Assembly (NCBI RefSeq): GCF_902832885.1
Contig: NZ_CADFDK010000004.1
Coordinates: 529,655-593,654, forward strand
Length of the DNA stretch: 64,000 nucleotides
Reading direction: 5' to 3'
Origin: Burkholderia seminalis DSM 23518
GTDB taxonomy: Bacteria; Pseudomonadota; Gammaproteobacteria; Burkholderiales; Burkholderiaceae
Shown here: positions 1 through 8,503 of the stretch, in pieces
Layout of the letters: every line of letters starts with the position of its first letter
Numbering within the stretch: position 1 is the first letter of the stretch
Notes under the pieces: model-generated
Databases searched by the model: none
What the model saw: only the letters and a program-made list of their open reading frames with translations
Told to the model about the DNA's origin: nothing
Program-made: the position numbers and the translations under genes

Positions 1-3000
1 GCTCGGGCGGCGCGGCCGTACGGGGCATCGCCGGTTCGTTCGGGCCGCGCTTGCCGGCCAGCACGATCACCGTGTCGTCGCCGGCAGCCGGGCGGGGCGA
101 TGCCGGTGGCGTTTCGTCGGCCGCGGCCGCGCCCGGCAAGCCGGTTTCGGCGGCCGTGGTTTCCGGCGCGGGATCGAAACGCAGCACGCGTGCGTCGGCG
201 CGCAGCTGGCCGTCGGCGCCGAACGCGTCGGGTGCGGCGGCGTAGACGGGCTTCTGCCAGCGGTTCGCGAGTTCGGGCGCCAGTGCCGCGTCATGTTCGC
301 CCGCGACGACGATCACCGGCTCGTCGAGATCCTGCGGGCGCAACGCGGACGGCCGTGCGCCAGGCGCGTCCTGCGCCATACGGTCGCGCACGACATAGAC
401 GGTGCGGTCGCCGACCTCCAGCGGTTCGGCGCTCGGCCCGCGCGGGACCGCGACGGCGGCCGGATCGCGCGCGGCCGGCCGAGCGGCCGGCGCTTCGTCC
501 GTCAGGTCGACGATTTTCACGTTGACGCGCGGCGGCGAGCCATCCGTCTTCGTTCGCGTGCCGCCGCCGGCGGGTTCCTCGAGGTCGGCGGGCCGCGTGC
601 GCAACGCCTGCGCGTCCTCGCTGCGCCGGTCGTTGCGCGCGGCCGACGTGCGGTCCAGTTCGGTTTCGTCGTGCTGCTGATCGACGCGCGCGCGTTCCTG
701 GCTCGCGCGCTGGGTGCTGCGGGCGTTGTTCGCCGTGCTGGCCGTTTCGCTTTCGGCGGCCGTCTGCGCGAGGCTGCGCGGCGCCTGCGCGTCGGCGCCG
801 CTTGCCTGCCGGATCGCTTCGCTCGTCTGCGCAAGGGTGTGATCGAGCAGTTCGAGCCGCGTCTTCGGGACGACGTTCGGCGTCGTGGTCATCTCGCCGT
901 CCGGGCCGAACGACAGGCGCTCGCCGGTTCCCGTCACGTCGTCGATGCGCGTGCCGTTGGTCCATTCCTTCGGCGAGGCCGACACGACGGACAGCGTGCC
1001 GTCCTCGCCGAGCACCACCGATTTGCCGGGCGGCATCTGCTTGCTCGACGTCTTGTCGAGCACGCGGATCGGTTGGTTGTCGTAGGTCAGGATCTTGTCG
1101 CCGACCATCAGCATGCCGTCGGGCGACACCTTCACGGCTTCCCCGTCGAGCGTCGCCCGGGTGCGGCCGTAGGCGAGCGACGACACGTCGCCCTTGTTCA
1201 GGATCCGGCCGAGCATCTGGCTGTCGACCGTGACGGTGTCGCCGTCGGCCCCGCGGATCGGCACCGGCCGGCCGGTGTGCGTGCGCACCGACGTCACCGC
1301 GCGTTCCTTGAGGCCACCGGCGGCCATCAGCGCGACGTTGGTGATCCCGGACTTGAGCTGCTCGCCGGCCGCCTTCGTGTCGCCCTTGACGAAATAGTCG
1401 TAGCCCGCTTCGCCGAACGCCTCGACCGCGCCGCCCACGCCCGTCACGACCGCGGTGGCGCGCGCGCCGGTGGTAAGCACCGATGCGACCTTCGGCGTGC
1501 GCGTGAGCGCCGTGACCGCGCGCGTGAACAGCTTGCTGCCGGCGAGCTTCGCGGCGCCCGCCGCGCCCATCGGCACGAGGTTGATGAAGTCGGCCCGTGC
1601 GCCCGCGTCGGTAAACGGATTGAGACTGCGCCCGTGGTCGGCACGGTTGGCCAGATCGAGGCCCGCGCTCGTCATCGTCGCGCCGATCGCCGTGTACATC
1701 ATCCCCGCGCCGAGGATGTTCAGCGGCACGCCGACGATCGCGCCGATGCCGGTGCCGTCGAGCAGCGTGCCGAGACCTTTGAGCGCCATCCCGCCGACCA
1801 TCATGCCGATGTTCAGGCCCGTGCTGGTCAGCGTGTTCAGGAAACTGTCGAAGCCGCTTTCGTGATGCGCGGCCTTCGACACGAGCTGCAGCGAGCCGTC
1901 CGCGTTGTGACCGGTCGCGATGTCGACGGTGCCGTCCTTCGACAGCTCGTTGTTGTCGATGTAGTCGTTGATGTCGTTGTAGGTGCTCGCCGTCTCGTCG
2001 ACGTATTGCGTGCCGTCCTTGCCGCTGACCTTGAACAGCGCGCTGGTGGTCATGCCGGCATCCTTGGCGGCGTAGACCATCGGCAGCACGTTGACCTGCG
2101 TCGTCGCACCGCCGCCGATCGACAGCAGCTTGTCGCGCACGCTGTTGATCGTCGACAGCTTGTCCTTGTCGGTGTAGCGCGCGACATCGTCTTTCGTCGG
2201 CGATACGGGATCCGAACCATCGCTCGACGATGCCGTGTTCGGCACGTCGGGCTGCATGCCGAGCGCGACGCCGATCAGGTTGCGCTGCTCGTTGTCGGTC
2301 AGCTTGCCGAACGCGATCGTATCGCCGTTCTGCGTGCTCGCGCTCGCCGCGTCGAGCAGCGAGTTCGACAGCTCGCCGCGGTGCGCCTCGTAGAAGTCGT
2401 GCAGCGCCTTCTTGTAGTCGTTGCCGGCGTCAGAGTCGGGCGCCGCATAGCGCAGCCGCTCGTCGAGTCCCGCGTCGAATTGATCCATCAACACCTGCTG
2501 ATGCGACGTCTCGCTCAGCAGTTGCAGACGTTGCACCGCATTGTCGGCCTGCGTGACGGCCGCCTTCGCCTTGTCGAGCGGGTCCTGGTAAAGGTTGGGC
2601 CGCGGCATCGACGGCGCCGGAATCATGTCGTCGCCCGCGACGGTGCGAAAACGCATCGGCGGCGGATTCGCGGCTGCCCAGTCGTCGTACTGCTTCTGCA
2701 CCGACGCGAGCGTGCTCTTCGCCTGCGTCTGCTGGATGCGCGCCTGCGACAGCGCGAGCTGGGTCGCGCGCTCGTTGACCGAATCCGACATGCGGCCGTC
2801 GGCCGCGCGGATCGCGCCCGCGACGGTCTGCATGCGCTTCACGTCGAGCATCGTCGGGCCGGCCTGCGCGGCGGACGGGCCCGACGACTGCGGCAGCAGG
2901 AACGGGCTGTCGAGCAGCGGCGACGCGGGCAGCGACGCTGCGCCGTTGGACCCGGGCAACGTCGGCGGGGCCAGCGGCGATGCGCTCGGCAGCGGCGGCG

Positions 3001-4555
3001 TGCCGGAGGGGGCGGCCGACGTCGCCGTCGACAACGACGATGCGGGCAGCCCCGGCAGGCCGTTCGCGGTCGACAGCGACGGCGTCAGCAGCGGCGGTTG
3101 AAGCCTCGGCTTCGTGAATATCGATTGCGCGTTCACCTGCGCCTTGATCTGCGATGCCTGATCGTCGTACTGCTGCGCGAGCGTCGCACCGTACGCGACG
3201 ACGAAACCGTCGTGCGCGATGCTTGCCTGCTGCTTCGCCTGATCGAGCTTCGCATACGCATCGCCGAGGTCCATATCGACCTGCGGATCCTTGATCATCG
3301 CGTGCGGATTGTCCTTGTGCCACGCGTTGGATGCGTCCAGCTTCTTCGTATAGTCGGCCTGCAGCGCGTCGACCTGCCGCTGCGCGGACAGCATCTGCAG
3401 ATAACCGCCGCTCGTGTTCGCGGCCGTCTGCGCGCGGGCGAGCGCGGTCTTCGCGTCCGACACCGCATTCGCGACGACCACCGTCGGTCCTTCCTTGCCG
3501 CTGGCCGAATCGTAGCGCTGCTGCGCGTTCGTGAGCGCCAGGCTGTCGTTGGCCGCGCCGTACGCGGCGTTCGCGTAGTTCGCATCCTTCGCGGCGGACG
3601 TGACCGCCTGCTGCGCGGCATCCTGCGAAGCGGGGGCGTCGGGCATCGTGACCTGCAGTTCCAGCGGCTGCAGCGCATCGTTCAGCCGCCCGACGCCCGC
3701 ATCGAGCGCGGCCTTGTAGTCCGGATCGGCGAGGTACGACTGGAACTGCGTATACGCGAGGTTGGAATTCGCGACGTCCGCGAAGTATTTCGACGCGCCC
3801 ACGGCCGCCTTCGCGCTGGCGGTCTGCCAGTCGTCGTAGAGCCGGATCTGCAGCGGATTCTTGCAGTCGCCCGGCTGCGGTACCCAGTTCGGATCGTTCG
3901 CATGATCGGGGAAGGCGGCCAGCAGCGTCTTGAACTGCTGGTCGGCCGCGTGCTGCGCGTCGCCGGCGTCCGTCACCTTGCCGGAATCGTCGATCTTCAT
4001 CCCGGCCGGCATGTCGGCGTTCGCCTGTTCGCCGTACAGGATCATGTAGCCGGCGTCGGTGGTCACGTTCAGCTCGCGCTGCGCGGTGTCGGCCGCCGTG
4101 CGCGCCTTCGCGTAGTCGGCCTGCGCGGTCTTGCGGTCGTCGGCCGTCGACTCGGGATCGCGGTTGACCAGGTGCAGCACGTTCTGCGCGCCCTGCAGCG
4201 TCTGCGATGCGTTGTCGTAGTTCGTCTGCGCGTCCTGGATCGCTTTCTGCACCGCGCGCGTCTTGTCGTTCTCGACGGTGATGTCGGGCGGCGGCGCCGT
4301 ATATTGCGCGGCCATGTTCTGGATCAGCGACGTCGCGGACTGGATCTCGGCGTTGGTCGGCTTCGACGGATCGGTGGCCAGCGATGCGGTGACGGGAATC
4401 GGCGGGGCGATGCTCGGGCTCGCGGGCCCGGCGGCCGGATCGTCCTTTTTCGGCGGCGGAGGCGGCGGGGGCGGCGGTGCGACGACCGGATTCAGCGTTT
4501 CCGACAGGAAGCGCTGCCAGTTGACACCCAGTCCCACTCCGTCGATCAACAGCAT
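1..4555 (-). CDS. Giant T3SS-associated Ala/Gln-rich protein (LWXIA/DUF4781-like), 3' end outside window
   Basis: About 1,518 codons are visible and the gene continues past the left edge. The start is the ATG at 4555, giving MLLIDGVGLGVNWQRFL. A run of nine prolines lies near residues 27-35. It is followed by a long, probably helical Ala/Gln/Asp-rich region (about 60-480), a Pro/Ser/Leu-rich linker (about 485-560), a second helical part and a hydrophobic Gly/Met/Ile stretch near 900-965 that could insert in a membrane. After about 1,250 the sequence is charged and low-complexity. It is the last gene of a minus-strand block with sctQ, sctR and a lytic transglycosylase, which suggests a secreted substrate, translocator or effector. 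The resemblance to very large Burkholderia proteins called LWXIA-domain or DUF4781 is from memory; the actual activity is unknown. Confidence 0.75.
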   Translation of the reverse strand, partial: MLLIDGVGLGVNWQRFLSETLNPVVAPPPPPPPPPKKDDPAAGPASPSIAPPIPVTASLATDPSKPTNAEIQSATSLIQNMAAQYTAPPPDITVENDKTRAVQKAIQDAQTNYDNASQTLQGAQNVLHLVNRDPESTADDRKTAQADYAKARTAADTAQRELNVTTDAGYMILYGEQANADMPAGMKIDDSGKVTDAGDAQHAADQQFKTLLAAFPDHANDPNWVPQPGDCKNPLQIRLYDDWQTASAKAAVGASKYFADVANSNLAYTQFQSYLADPDYKAALDAGVGRLNDALQPLELQVTMPDAPASQDAAQQAVTSAAKDANYANAAYGAANDSLALTNAQQRYDSASGKEGPTVVVANAVSDAKTALARAQTAANTSGGYLQMLSAQRQVDALQADYTKKLDASNAWHKDNPHAMIKDPQVDMDLGDAYAKLDQAKQQASIAHDGFVVAYGATLAQQYDDQASQIKAQVNAQSIFTKPRLQPPLLTPSLSTANGLPGLPASSLSTATSAAPSGTPPLPSASPLAPPTLPGSNGAASLPASPLLDSPFLLPQSSGPSAAQAGPTMLDVKRMQTVAGAIRAADGRMSDSVNERATQLALSQARIQQTQAKSTLASVQKQYDDWAAANPPPMRFRTVAGDDMIPAPSMPRPNLYQDPLDKAKAAVTQADNAVQRLQLLSETSHQQVLMDQFDAGLDERLRYAAPDSDAGNDYKKALHDFYEAHRGELSNSLLDAASASTQNGDTIAFGKLTDNEQRNLIGVALGMQPDVPNTASSSDGSDPVSPTKDDVARYTDKDKLSTINSVRDKLLSIGGGATTQVNVLPMVYAAKDAGMTTSALFKVSGKDGTQYVDETASTYNDINDYIDNNELSKDGTVDIATGHNADGSLQLVSKAAHHESGFDSFLNTLTSTGLNIGMMVGGMALKGLGTLLDGTGIGAIVGVPLNILGAGMMYTAIGATMTSAGLDLANRADHGRSLNPFTDAGARADFINLVPMGAAGAAKLAGSKLFTRAVTALTRTPKVASVLTTGARATAVVTGVGGAVEAFGEAGYDYFVKGDTKAAGEQLKSGITNVALMAAGGLKERAVTSVRTHTGRPVPIRGADGDTVTVDSQMLGRILNKGDVSSLAYGRTRATLDGEAVKVSPDGMLMVGDKILTYDNQPIRVLDKTSSKQMPPGKSVVLGEDGTLSVVSASPKEWTNGTRIDDVTGTGERLSFGPDGEMTTTPNVVPKTRLELLDHTLAQTSEAIRQASGADAQAPRSLAQTAAESETASTANNARSTQRASQERARVDQQHDETELDRTSAARNDRRSEDAQALRTRPADLEEPAGGGTRTKTDGSPPRVNVKIVDLTDEAPAARPAARDPAAVAVPRGPSAEPLEVGDRTVYVVRDRMAQDAPGARPSALRPQDLDEPVIVVAGEHDAALAPELANRWQKPVYAAAPDAFGADGQLRADARVLRFDPAPETTAAETGLPGAAAADETPPASPRPAAGDDTVIVLAGKRGPNEPAMPRTAAPPE

Positions 4556-4801
4556 GCTCGTCTCCGTTGAACCGCCCAATGCGCGGCACGCGCGGCGCCC
4601 TGCGCGCCGCAACGTGATCGTTCGAGTGTACGGACGCCCCCGGCGACGGGAACACCGCTGTTTCGTAGCGGCAGGAAGGGGCCGGCGCCCGGGCGCCGCG
4701 CGGGCTACGAGACGGGCGCCGCGTGCGGCAGCCGTGCCGCGCGGCGTGGTTCGGACCCCTGAAAGCGACGCGCGTGCAGGGCGCCGCGCGCGCTCATGCG
4801 G

Positions 4802-5590
4802 TCACTGATCGAGACACCGCACGCACAGCCGCTTCGTCTGGCTCGCCGACAAGCCGTGGCACATCATCACGACCGGGCGCGCATGGCACGACGGCGGGTC
4901 GGCGGAGGCAGCCGGCAACGGCAGCCTGCGCGCGCGATCGGGCGGCGTGGTCGCGGCCGCGTCCATGCGTCGCTGCCGCGCCGGCGGCGGCACGTCACGC
5001 ACCACCGGGATCGGTTCGACGCCGCCTTCGCGCGCGTTGCGCTGCGCGCTCGCGACGACGCGGCTCACGTAGCCGCTCGAGAAGCCGGTCGTGAAGTTGC
5101 CGCTGTAGTAGCACGACAGCGCCGCGCGCAGTGCGGCCTGCGTGGCGCGGCCGGTGCCCGACGAGCGCGCGAAGCATTCGGTCAGGATCGCGCCGCCGGC
5201 CTGCAGGTTGCGGCATGGCTCGAACATCGTCGTTTCGTCGAGCCCGTATTTCGCGAAGTTGCGCGCGTTCACCTGCGCGAGGCCGACGCTGTAGCTGTAA
5301 CCGCGCGACGACAGTTCGCGCGCGGTCGCGCGCGCTTCGTCGAGCGACGCGGGCTGGCGCGTCAGGTGGCCGCCGACCACGCCGATCGCATACGGATTGA
5401 AGCCCGACTCGGTGCGCACCAGCGCGGCGAGCGTGTCGGGATCGACGTTCGGCGCGCAGGCGCGCGCGAGTCGAGCGAAACCCGCGGCGGCGCCGGCCGC
5501 CCGCGCGTCACGCGGCTGCAGGCCCGCCAGCGCGAGCACGGCCAGCGCGCACAGGCACGCCGCCGCGATTCGCAGGCCGCGCGCGTTCAT
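4802..5590 (-). CDS. VirB1-like lytic transglycosylase of the T3SS locus
   Basis: 262 aa with an N-terminal signal segment (about 1-32, Ala/Leu-rich). A soluble lytic transglycosylase domain follows: catalytic Glu61 in TESGFNPYAIG, then GLAQVN near 107, and CYYSGNF near 160, the usual order in VirB1/SLT family enzymes. It would cleave the peptidoglycan glycan strand in the periplasm so that the secretion apparatus can cross the wall. The start ATG at 5590 overlaps the sctR stop as ATGA, so the two are translationally coupled. The C-terminal 60 residues are basic and Pro-rich with extra cysteines. Function in the T3SS is inferred from position; the enzyme family is clear. Confidence 0.85.
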   Translation of the reverse strand: MNARGLRIAAACLCALAVLALAGLQPRDARAAGAAAGFARLARACAPNVDPDTLAALVRTESGFNPYAIGVVGGHLTRQPASLDEARATARELSSRGYSYSVGLAQVNARNFAKYGLDETTMFEPCRNLQAGGAILTECFARSSGTGRATQAALRAALSCYYSGNFTTGFSSGYVSRVVASAQRNAREGGVEPIPVVRDVPPPARQRRMDAAATTPPDRARRLPLPAASADPPSCHARPVVMMCHGLSASQTKRLCVRCLDQ

Positions 5591-6261
5591 CCCGCACCCG
5601 CCACGCGGTACGACATCACGAGCCCGTGCACGAGCAGCGACCAGCCGTCGAGCGCGACGAACAGCAGCAGCTTGAACGGCACCGAGATCGTCGTCGGCGA
5701 GATCATCTGCATCCCGAGCGCGAGCAGGATGTTCGCGACCAGCAGGTCGACGACGATGAACACGATGTAGATCACGAAACCGATCTGGAACGCCTTCGTC
5801 AGCTCGGCGAGCGTGAAGCTCGGCACCAGCACGAGCAGGTCGTCGTCCTTGATGCCGTCGGCGCGGTGCTTCGGCCAGACCGACGTCGCGGTGCGCACGA
5901 AGAACTCGCGGTCGCGCTGCCGCGTGTGCGACACGAGGAATTCCTTGATCGGCGGCAGCGCGGCATCGGCGAGCGCGCCGACGTCGGCCGTCGACAGCTG
6001 TCCCGACGCGTCGAAGTGGCGCGCCTGCAGCGCATCGCGGATCGACATTCCGACGGGCGCCATGATGAACAGCGACAGGATCAGCGCGATGCCGTTCAGC
6101 ACGAGGTTCGGCGGCACCTGCTGGATGCCGAGCGCGGAGCGCAGCAGGCCGAGCACGACCACGAGCTTCGTGTAGCTCGTCACCATCAGCGCCGCGAACG
6201 GCGCGATGCCGAGCGCGGCGATCACCGCGATCAGCGCGACCGGGTTCGGCAGGTTGCCCAT
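5587..6261 (-). CDS. sctR: Type III secretion export-gate protein SctR (YscR/FliP family)
   Basis: 224 aa, the usual size for SctR. The N-terminus has the family block with TSYTKLVVVLGLLRSALG, then PPNLVLNGIALILSLFIM, a central hydrophilic loop, and two C-terminal membrane segments containing VVDLLVANILLALGMQMISP. SctR pentamers form the core of the inner-membrane export gate with SctS and SctT. The gene starts 3 nt after the sctQ stop and its own stop overlaps the transglycosylase start. In most T3SS loci sctR is followed by sctS and sctT; here a transglycosylase follows, so the remaining export genes must lie elsewhere. Confidence 0.95.
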   Translation of the reverse strand: MGNLPNPVALIAVIAALGIAPFAALMVTSYTKLVVVLGLLRSALGIQQVPPNLVLNGIALILSLFIMAPVGMSIRDALQARHFDASGQLSTADVGALADAALPPIKEFLVSHTRQRDREFFVRTATSVWPKHRADGIKDDDLLVLVPSFTLAELTKAFQIGFVIYIVFIVVDLLVANILLALGMQMISPTTISVPFKLLLFVALDGWSLLVHGLVMSYRVAGAG

Positions 6262-6264
6262 CGT

Positions 6265-7365
6265 TCAGCGCTCGCGCGGCGCGGGTTGCGTCAGCGTGAC
6301 GACGCGCACGCCGAGTTTCTGGCCGACCGCGATCAGGTGGCCGGTGCCGATCAGCATCCCGTTCGCGACGAGATGGATCACGCTCTGGTTGATCCCTTGC
6401 TGCAGTTCGATCACGGCGCCCGGCTGCAGCGTGCTCAGCTCGCCGAGCGGCATCGACGCGGGCGGCAGCTCGAAGCGCAGGTCGACCGCGAGGCCGTCGA
6501 GCGTGCGCGGCGCATCGGCGGATGGCGCATCGTGTGTCGTGACGGGCGCGTGGTCGGTGCGGGTCGGTTCCAAAGGCATCTCCCTGATTCGTTCGACGGT
6601 CAGCCGGTTGCCCGACGGCCGTCCGGTGATTTCCCACGCCGGCGCGGCCGCCAGCCGCGCGACGCACAGCAGGTTCTGCTCGTGCGCCTGCCAGCGTTCG
6701 ATCGCGATGATGTCGCCGCCGACGACGTCGGCCAGTTCGGCCGTCGTCAGCTCGGTGCGGCCGATCTCGAACACGAGCGGCACGGGCAGGTTCGCGTAGG
6801 CCGCGCGCGCATCGGCGAGCGCGGCCGGCGCGGTCGCGAAGAACACGGCCAGTGCATCCGGCACGTCGAACAGCAGCGCGCCATGGCAACGCCACGCGGC
6901 ATCGGCGCGCCGCAGCTCGAAGCGCAGCGCGGCCGGCGCCGCACGCCAGGCCGGCACGCTCTCGGGCGGCGGCAGCAGCTCCACGCGCTGCCGCGTCGCG
7001 GCCTGCAGCACGGCCGCGAGCGGCGCGCCAAGGTCGGCGAGCAGCGCCGCGCGGATCACGGCCGGCACGGCCGGATCGGCTGCGTCGCCGAGCCATTCCG
7101 TTTCCGCGACCGGATCGATCCACAGCGTGCCGGTGGCCGGGCCGATGACGAAGCGGTACGCGTGCGCATCGGCGGCCGGCTCCGCGTCGACGCGCCAGCG
7201 CACCTCGTACGCGTGCTCGCCGAGCGTGACCGGGACGGCGCCCGTCGCGCCGTACGCGTGCGACAGCCCGCGCGCGGCGGCGGCGGACAGGCGCGGCAGG
7301 TACGGCGACGCGTCGAGCGCGACCGCCGCCGGCGCAGCGGCGGGGGGCGCGGAAGCGGCGGGCAT
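6265..7365 (-). CDS. sctQ: Type III secretion cytoplasmic-ring protein SctQ (YscQ/FliN-type SPOA)
   Basis: 366 aa from the ATG at 7365 (MPAASAPPAAAP). A GTG at 7419 is in frame, and the frame stays open up to 7632, so the start is uncertain; no strong ribosome-binding site is visible. The C-terminus carries a SPOA/FliN-like domain (motif GAVIELQQGINQSVIHLVAN, then GTGHLIAVGQKLGVRV). The Ala-rich N-terminal part is divergent, as usual in this family. SctQ forms the cytoplasmic sorting platform that receives substrates for the export gate. It is the first gene of the block sctQ-sctR-transglycosylase-giant protein. Confidence 0.88.
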   Translation of the reverse strand: MPAASAPPAAAPAAVALDASPYLPRLSAAAARGLSHAYGATGAVPVTLGEHAYEVRWRVDAEPAADAHAYRFVIGPATGTLWIDPVAETEWLGDAADPAVPAVIRAALLADLGAPLAAVLQAATRQRVELLPPPESVPAWRAAPAALRFELRRADAAWRCHGALLFDVPDALAVFFATAPAALADARAAYANLPVPLVFEIGRTELTTAELADVVGGDIIAIERWQAHEQNLLCVARLAAAPAWEITGRPSGNRLTVERIREMPLEPTRTDHAPVTTHDAPSADAPRTLDGLAVDLRFELPPASMPLGELSTLQPGAVIELQQGINQSVIHLVANGMLIGTGHLIAVGQKLGVRVVTLTQPAPRER

Positions 7366-7620
7366 CGCCCGGCTCGCGGCGTCGCCGGCGTCGGCATTCG
7401 TCAGGAACTGCGCAGGCACGGCGGGATCGGGGCGGATTCGGCGTTGATTCGACGGGTTGTTCCGGGGCCGGCGGCGCCGTCGGGCGCGCGGCTGCTGCGT
7501 CGATTGTAGGGACGGCCATGGCCGCGTGCCGGGCCGGAATCCGTAGTCGCACGCATCGTGCGGCGATCGAGCTAGCGGGGTGCTACGAAGCGTGATGAAG
7601 CCGGGCAGGCGGCGGCCGGC

Positions 7621-7653
7621 GCCCAAAAGCAACCGCCGCCCGGAGGCGGCGGT
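7621..7653 (-). terminator. Rho-independent terminator after the winged-helix regulator
   Basis: A perfect 9-bp inverted repeat (ACCGCCGCC at 7632-7640 and GGCGGCGGT at 7645-7653) has a 4-nt loop. Read on the minus strand it is followed by TTGCTTTTGG. It would stop transcripts of the regulator gene that ends at 7792, so sctQ must have its own promoter between about 7366 and 7620. Confidence 0.75.
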
Positions 7654-7791
7654 CGGGTCGCGACTGGCTGGCGGGCCGGAGGGCGTGCAGGCCGGATCCG
7701 GCTGGCAGGCCGCGAGGCGCTGCGGCTGGGCGCAGCGCGGTGGGGGGGACGTGGCCGCTGCGCCGCGAGCAGGCGGCGCGCGGGGGCAGCG

Positions 7792-8190
7792 TCACGCGTA
7801 GTCGGCGGCCATCGCCGGTTGCGGCGCGGCACGCAGGACCGGCGCGGCATCGTGGCGCTCGACGTGCGTCATGGCCGCACCGAACAGCACCAGGCGATAG
7901 CCGACCGCGTAGATCGGGATGATCCGCAGGTTCTTGTCGTGTTCGAGCTGCAGCTTCGAACGGATCCGCGAGATATGGGTGTCGAGCGTGCGCGACGACA
8001 CGCCGAGCTCGCGGCCCCACACGGCTTCCTGGATTGCCTGCCGCGGCACGATCTTGTTCATGTTGTCGAGCAGGAATTCGACGACGTCGAATTCGCGCGG
8101 CGTCACGTCAACGACCTTGTTGTCGATTTCGATCGTGCGGCGCACGAAGTTGATTTTTATGTTGTCGATGTACAGGTATTTGCAATCCAT
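7792..8190 (-). CDS. Stand-alone winged-helix (OmpR/PhoB-type) regulator without receiver
   Basis: 132 aa from the ATG at 8190, preceded by a GAGGG ribosome-binding site. The whole protein is one OmpR/PhoB C-terminal DNA-binding domain: VTPREFDVVEFLLDN (about 33-47), recognition region SSRTLDTHISRIRSKL and the wing IYAVGYRLV. There is no phosphoacceptor domain and no membrane segment. Such short regulators are known to control secretion loci in other bacteria (HilA-like DNA-binding domains), and its position beside sctQ suggests the same here. That role is inferred. A terminator follows, and three GTTACG motifs lie upstream. Confidence 0.85.
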   Translation of the reverse strand: MDCKYLYIDNIKINFVRRTIEIDNKVVDVTPREFDVVEFLLDNMNKIVPRQAIQEAVWGRELGVSSRTLDTHISRIRSKLQLEHDKNLRIIPIYAVGYRLVLFGAAMTHVERHDAAPVLRAAPQPAMAADYA

Positions 8191-8380
8191 GGTGGCCCTC
8201 ACATGTCCATTAAGGAGTGTTTGCGGGTCCTGTGCTGCAACTTTCGGGCCAGGCAGAGGATTATCGAGCGCCGACCGGCGGCGGCACGGCTGCGCGCGGC
8301 CCGGCAGCCTTGAATTTAAAAGAATTTTTAACGGGAGAGGCGCGGCGGACACTGAAGGGGTCCGAGCATCATTGAAGGAT

Positions 8381-8439
8381 TGTTACGTAGCATCGGGTGG
8401 GGATGTTACGGGTGACGGGCGTTACGTCTGACGTAACGC
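8381..8439. promoter_or_regulatory. GTTACG repeats and 21-bp dyad upstream of the winged-helix regulator
   Basis: GTTACG occurs at 8382, 8405 and 8421, and the last copy is part of a perfect dyad, GCGTTACGT-CTG-ACGTAACGC (8419-8439). The sites lie about 190-250 bp upstream of the regulator start at 8190. They look like an operator array; the protein that binds is unknown. Confidence 0.45.
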
Positions 8440-8458
8440 GAGGGGCGGCTGGATGGAG

Positions 8459-8492
8459 ACCGGCCACGGAGGCGTTTCGCCCCGTGGCCGGT
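8459..8492 (-). terminator. Hairpin downstream of the molybdenum hydroxylase operon
   Basis: Two perfect 11-bp arms, ACCGGCCACGG (8459-8469) and CCGTGGCCGGT (8482-8492), are separated by 12 nt and begin 12 nt after the stop codon of the large subunit. No clear T-run follows on the minus strand, so this may be a transcript-stabilising hairpin and not an intrinsic terminator. Confidence 0.4.
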
Positions 8493-8503
8493 GCGCCTGC
8501 ACA

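Noticed and set aside
293-4570. A 1,425-codon open frame on the plus strand
   Set aside because: It is Arg/His/Val-rich and lies antisense to the giant T3SS-linked gene; it is an artefact of the high-GC third positions of the real minus-strand gene.
5626-7509. A 627-codon open frame on the plus strand
   Set aside because: Antisense to sctR and sctQ, very rich in Arg and Asp, no family.
8199-8210. Tiny leader ORF (ATG GAC ATG TGA on the minus strand) before the winged-helix gene
   Set aside because: Only three codons, and its stop overlaps the ribosome-binding site of the regulator; too short to support a leader-peptide claim.
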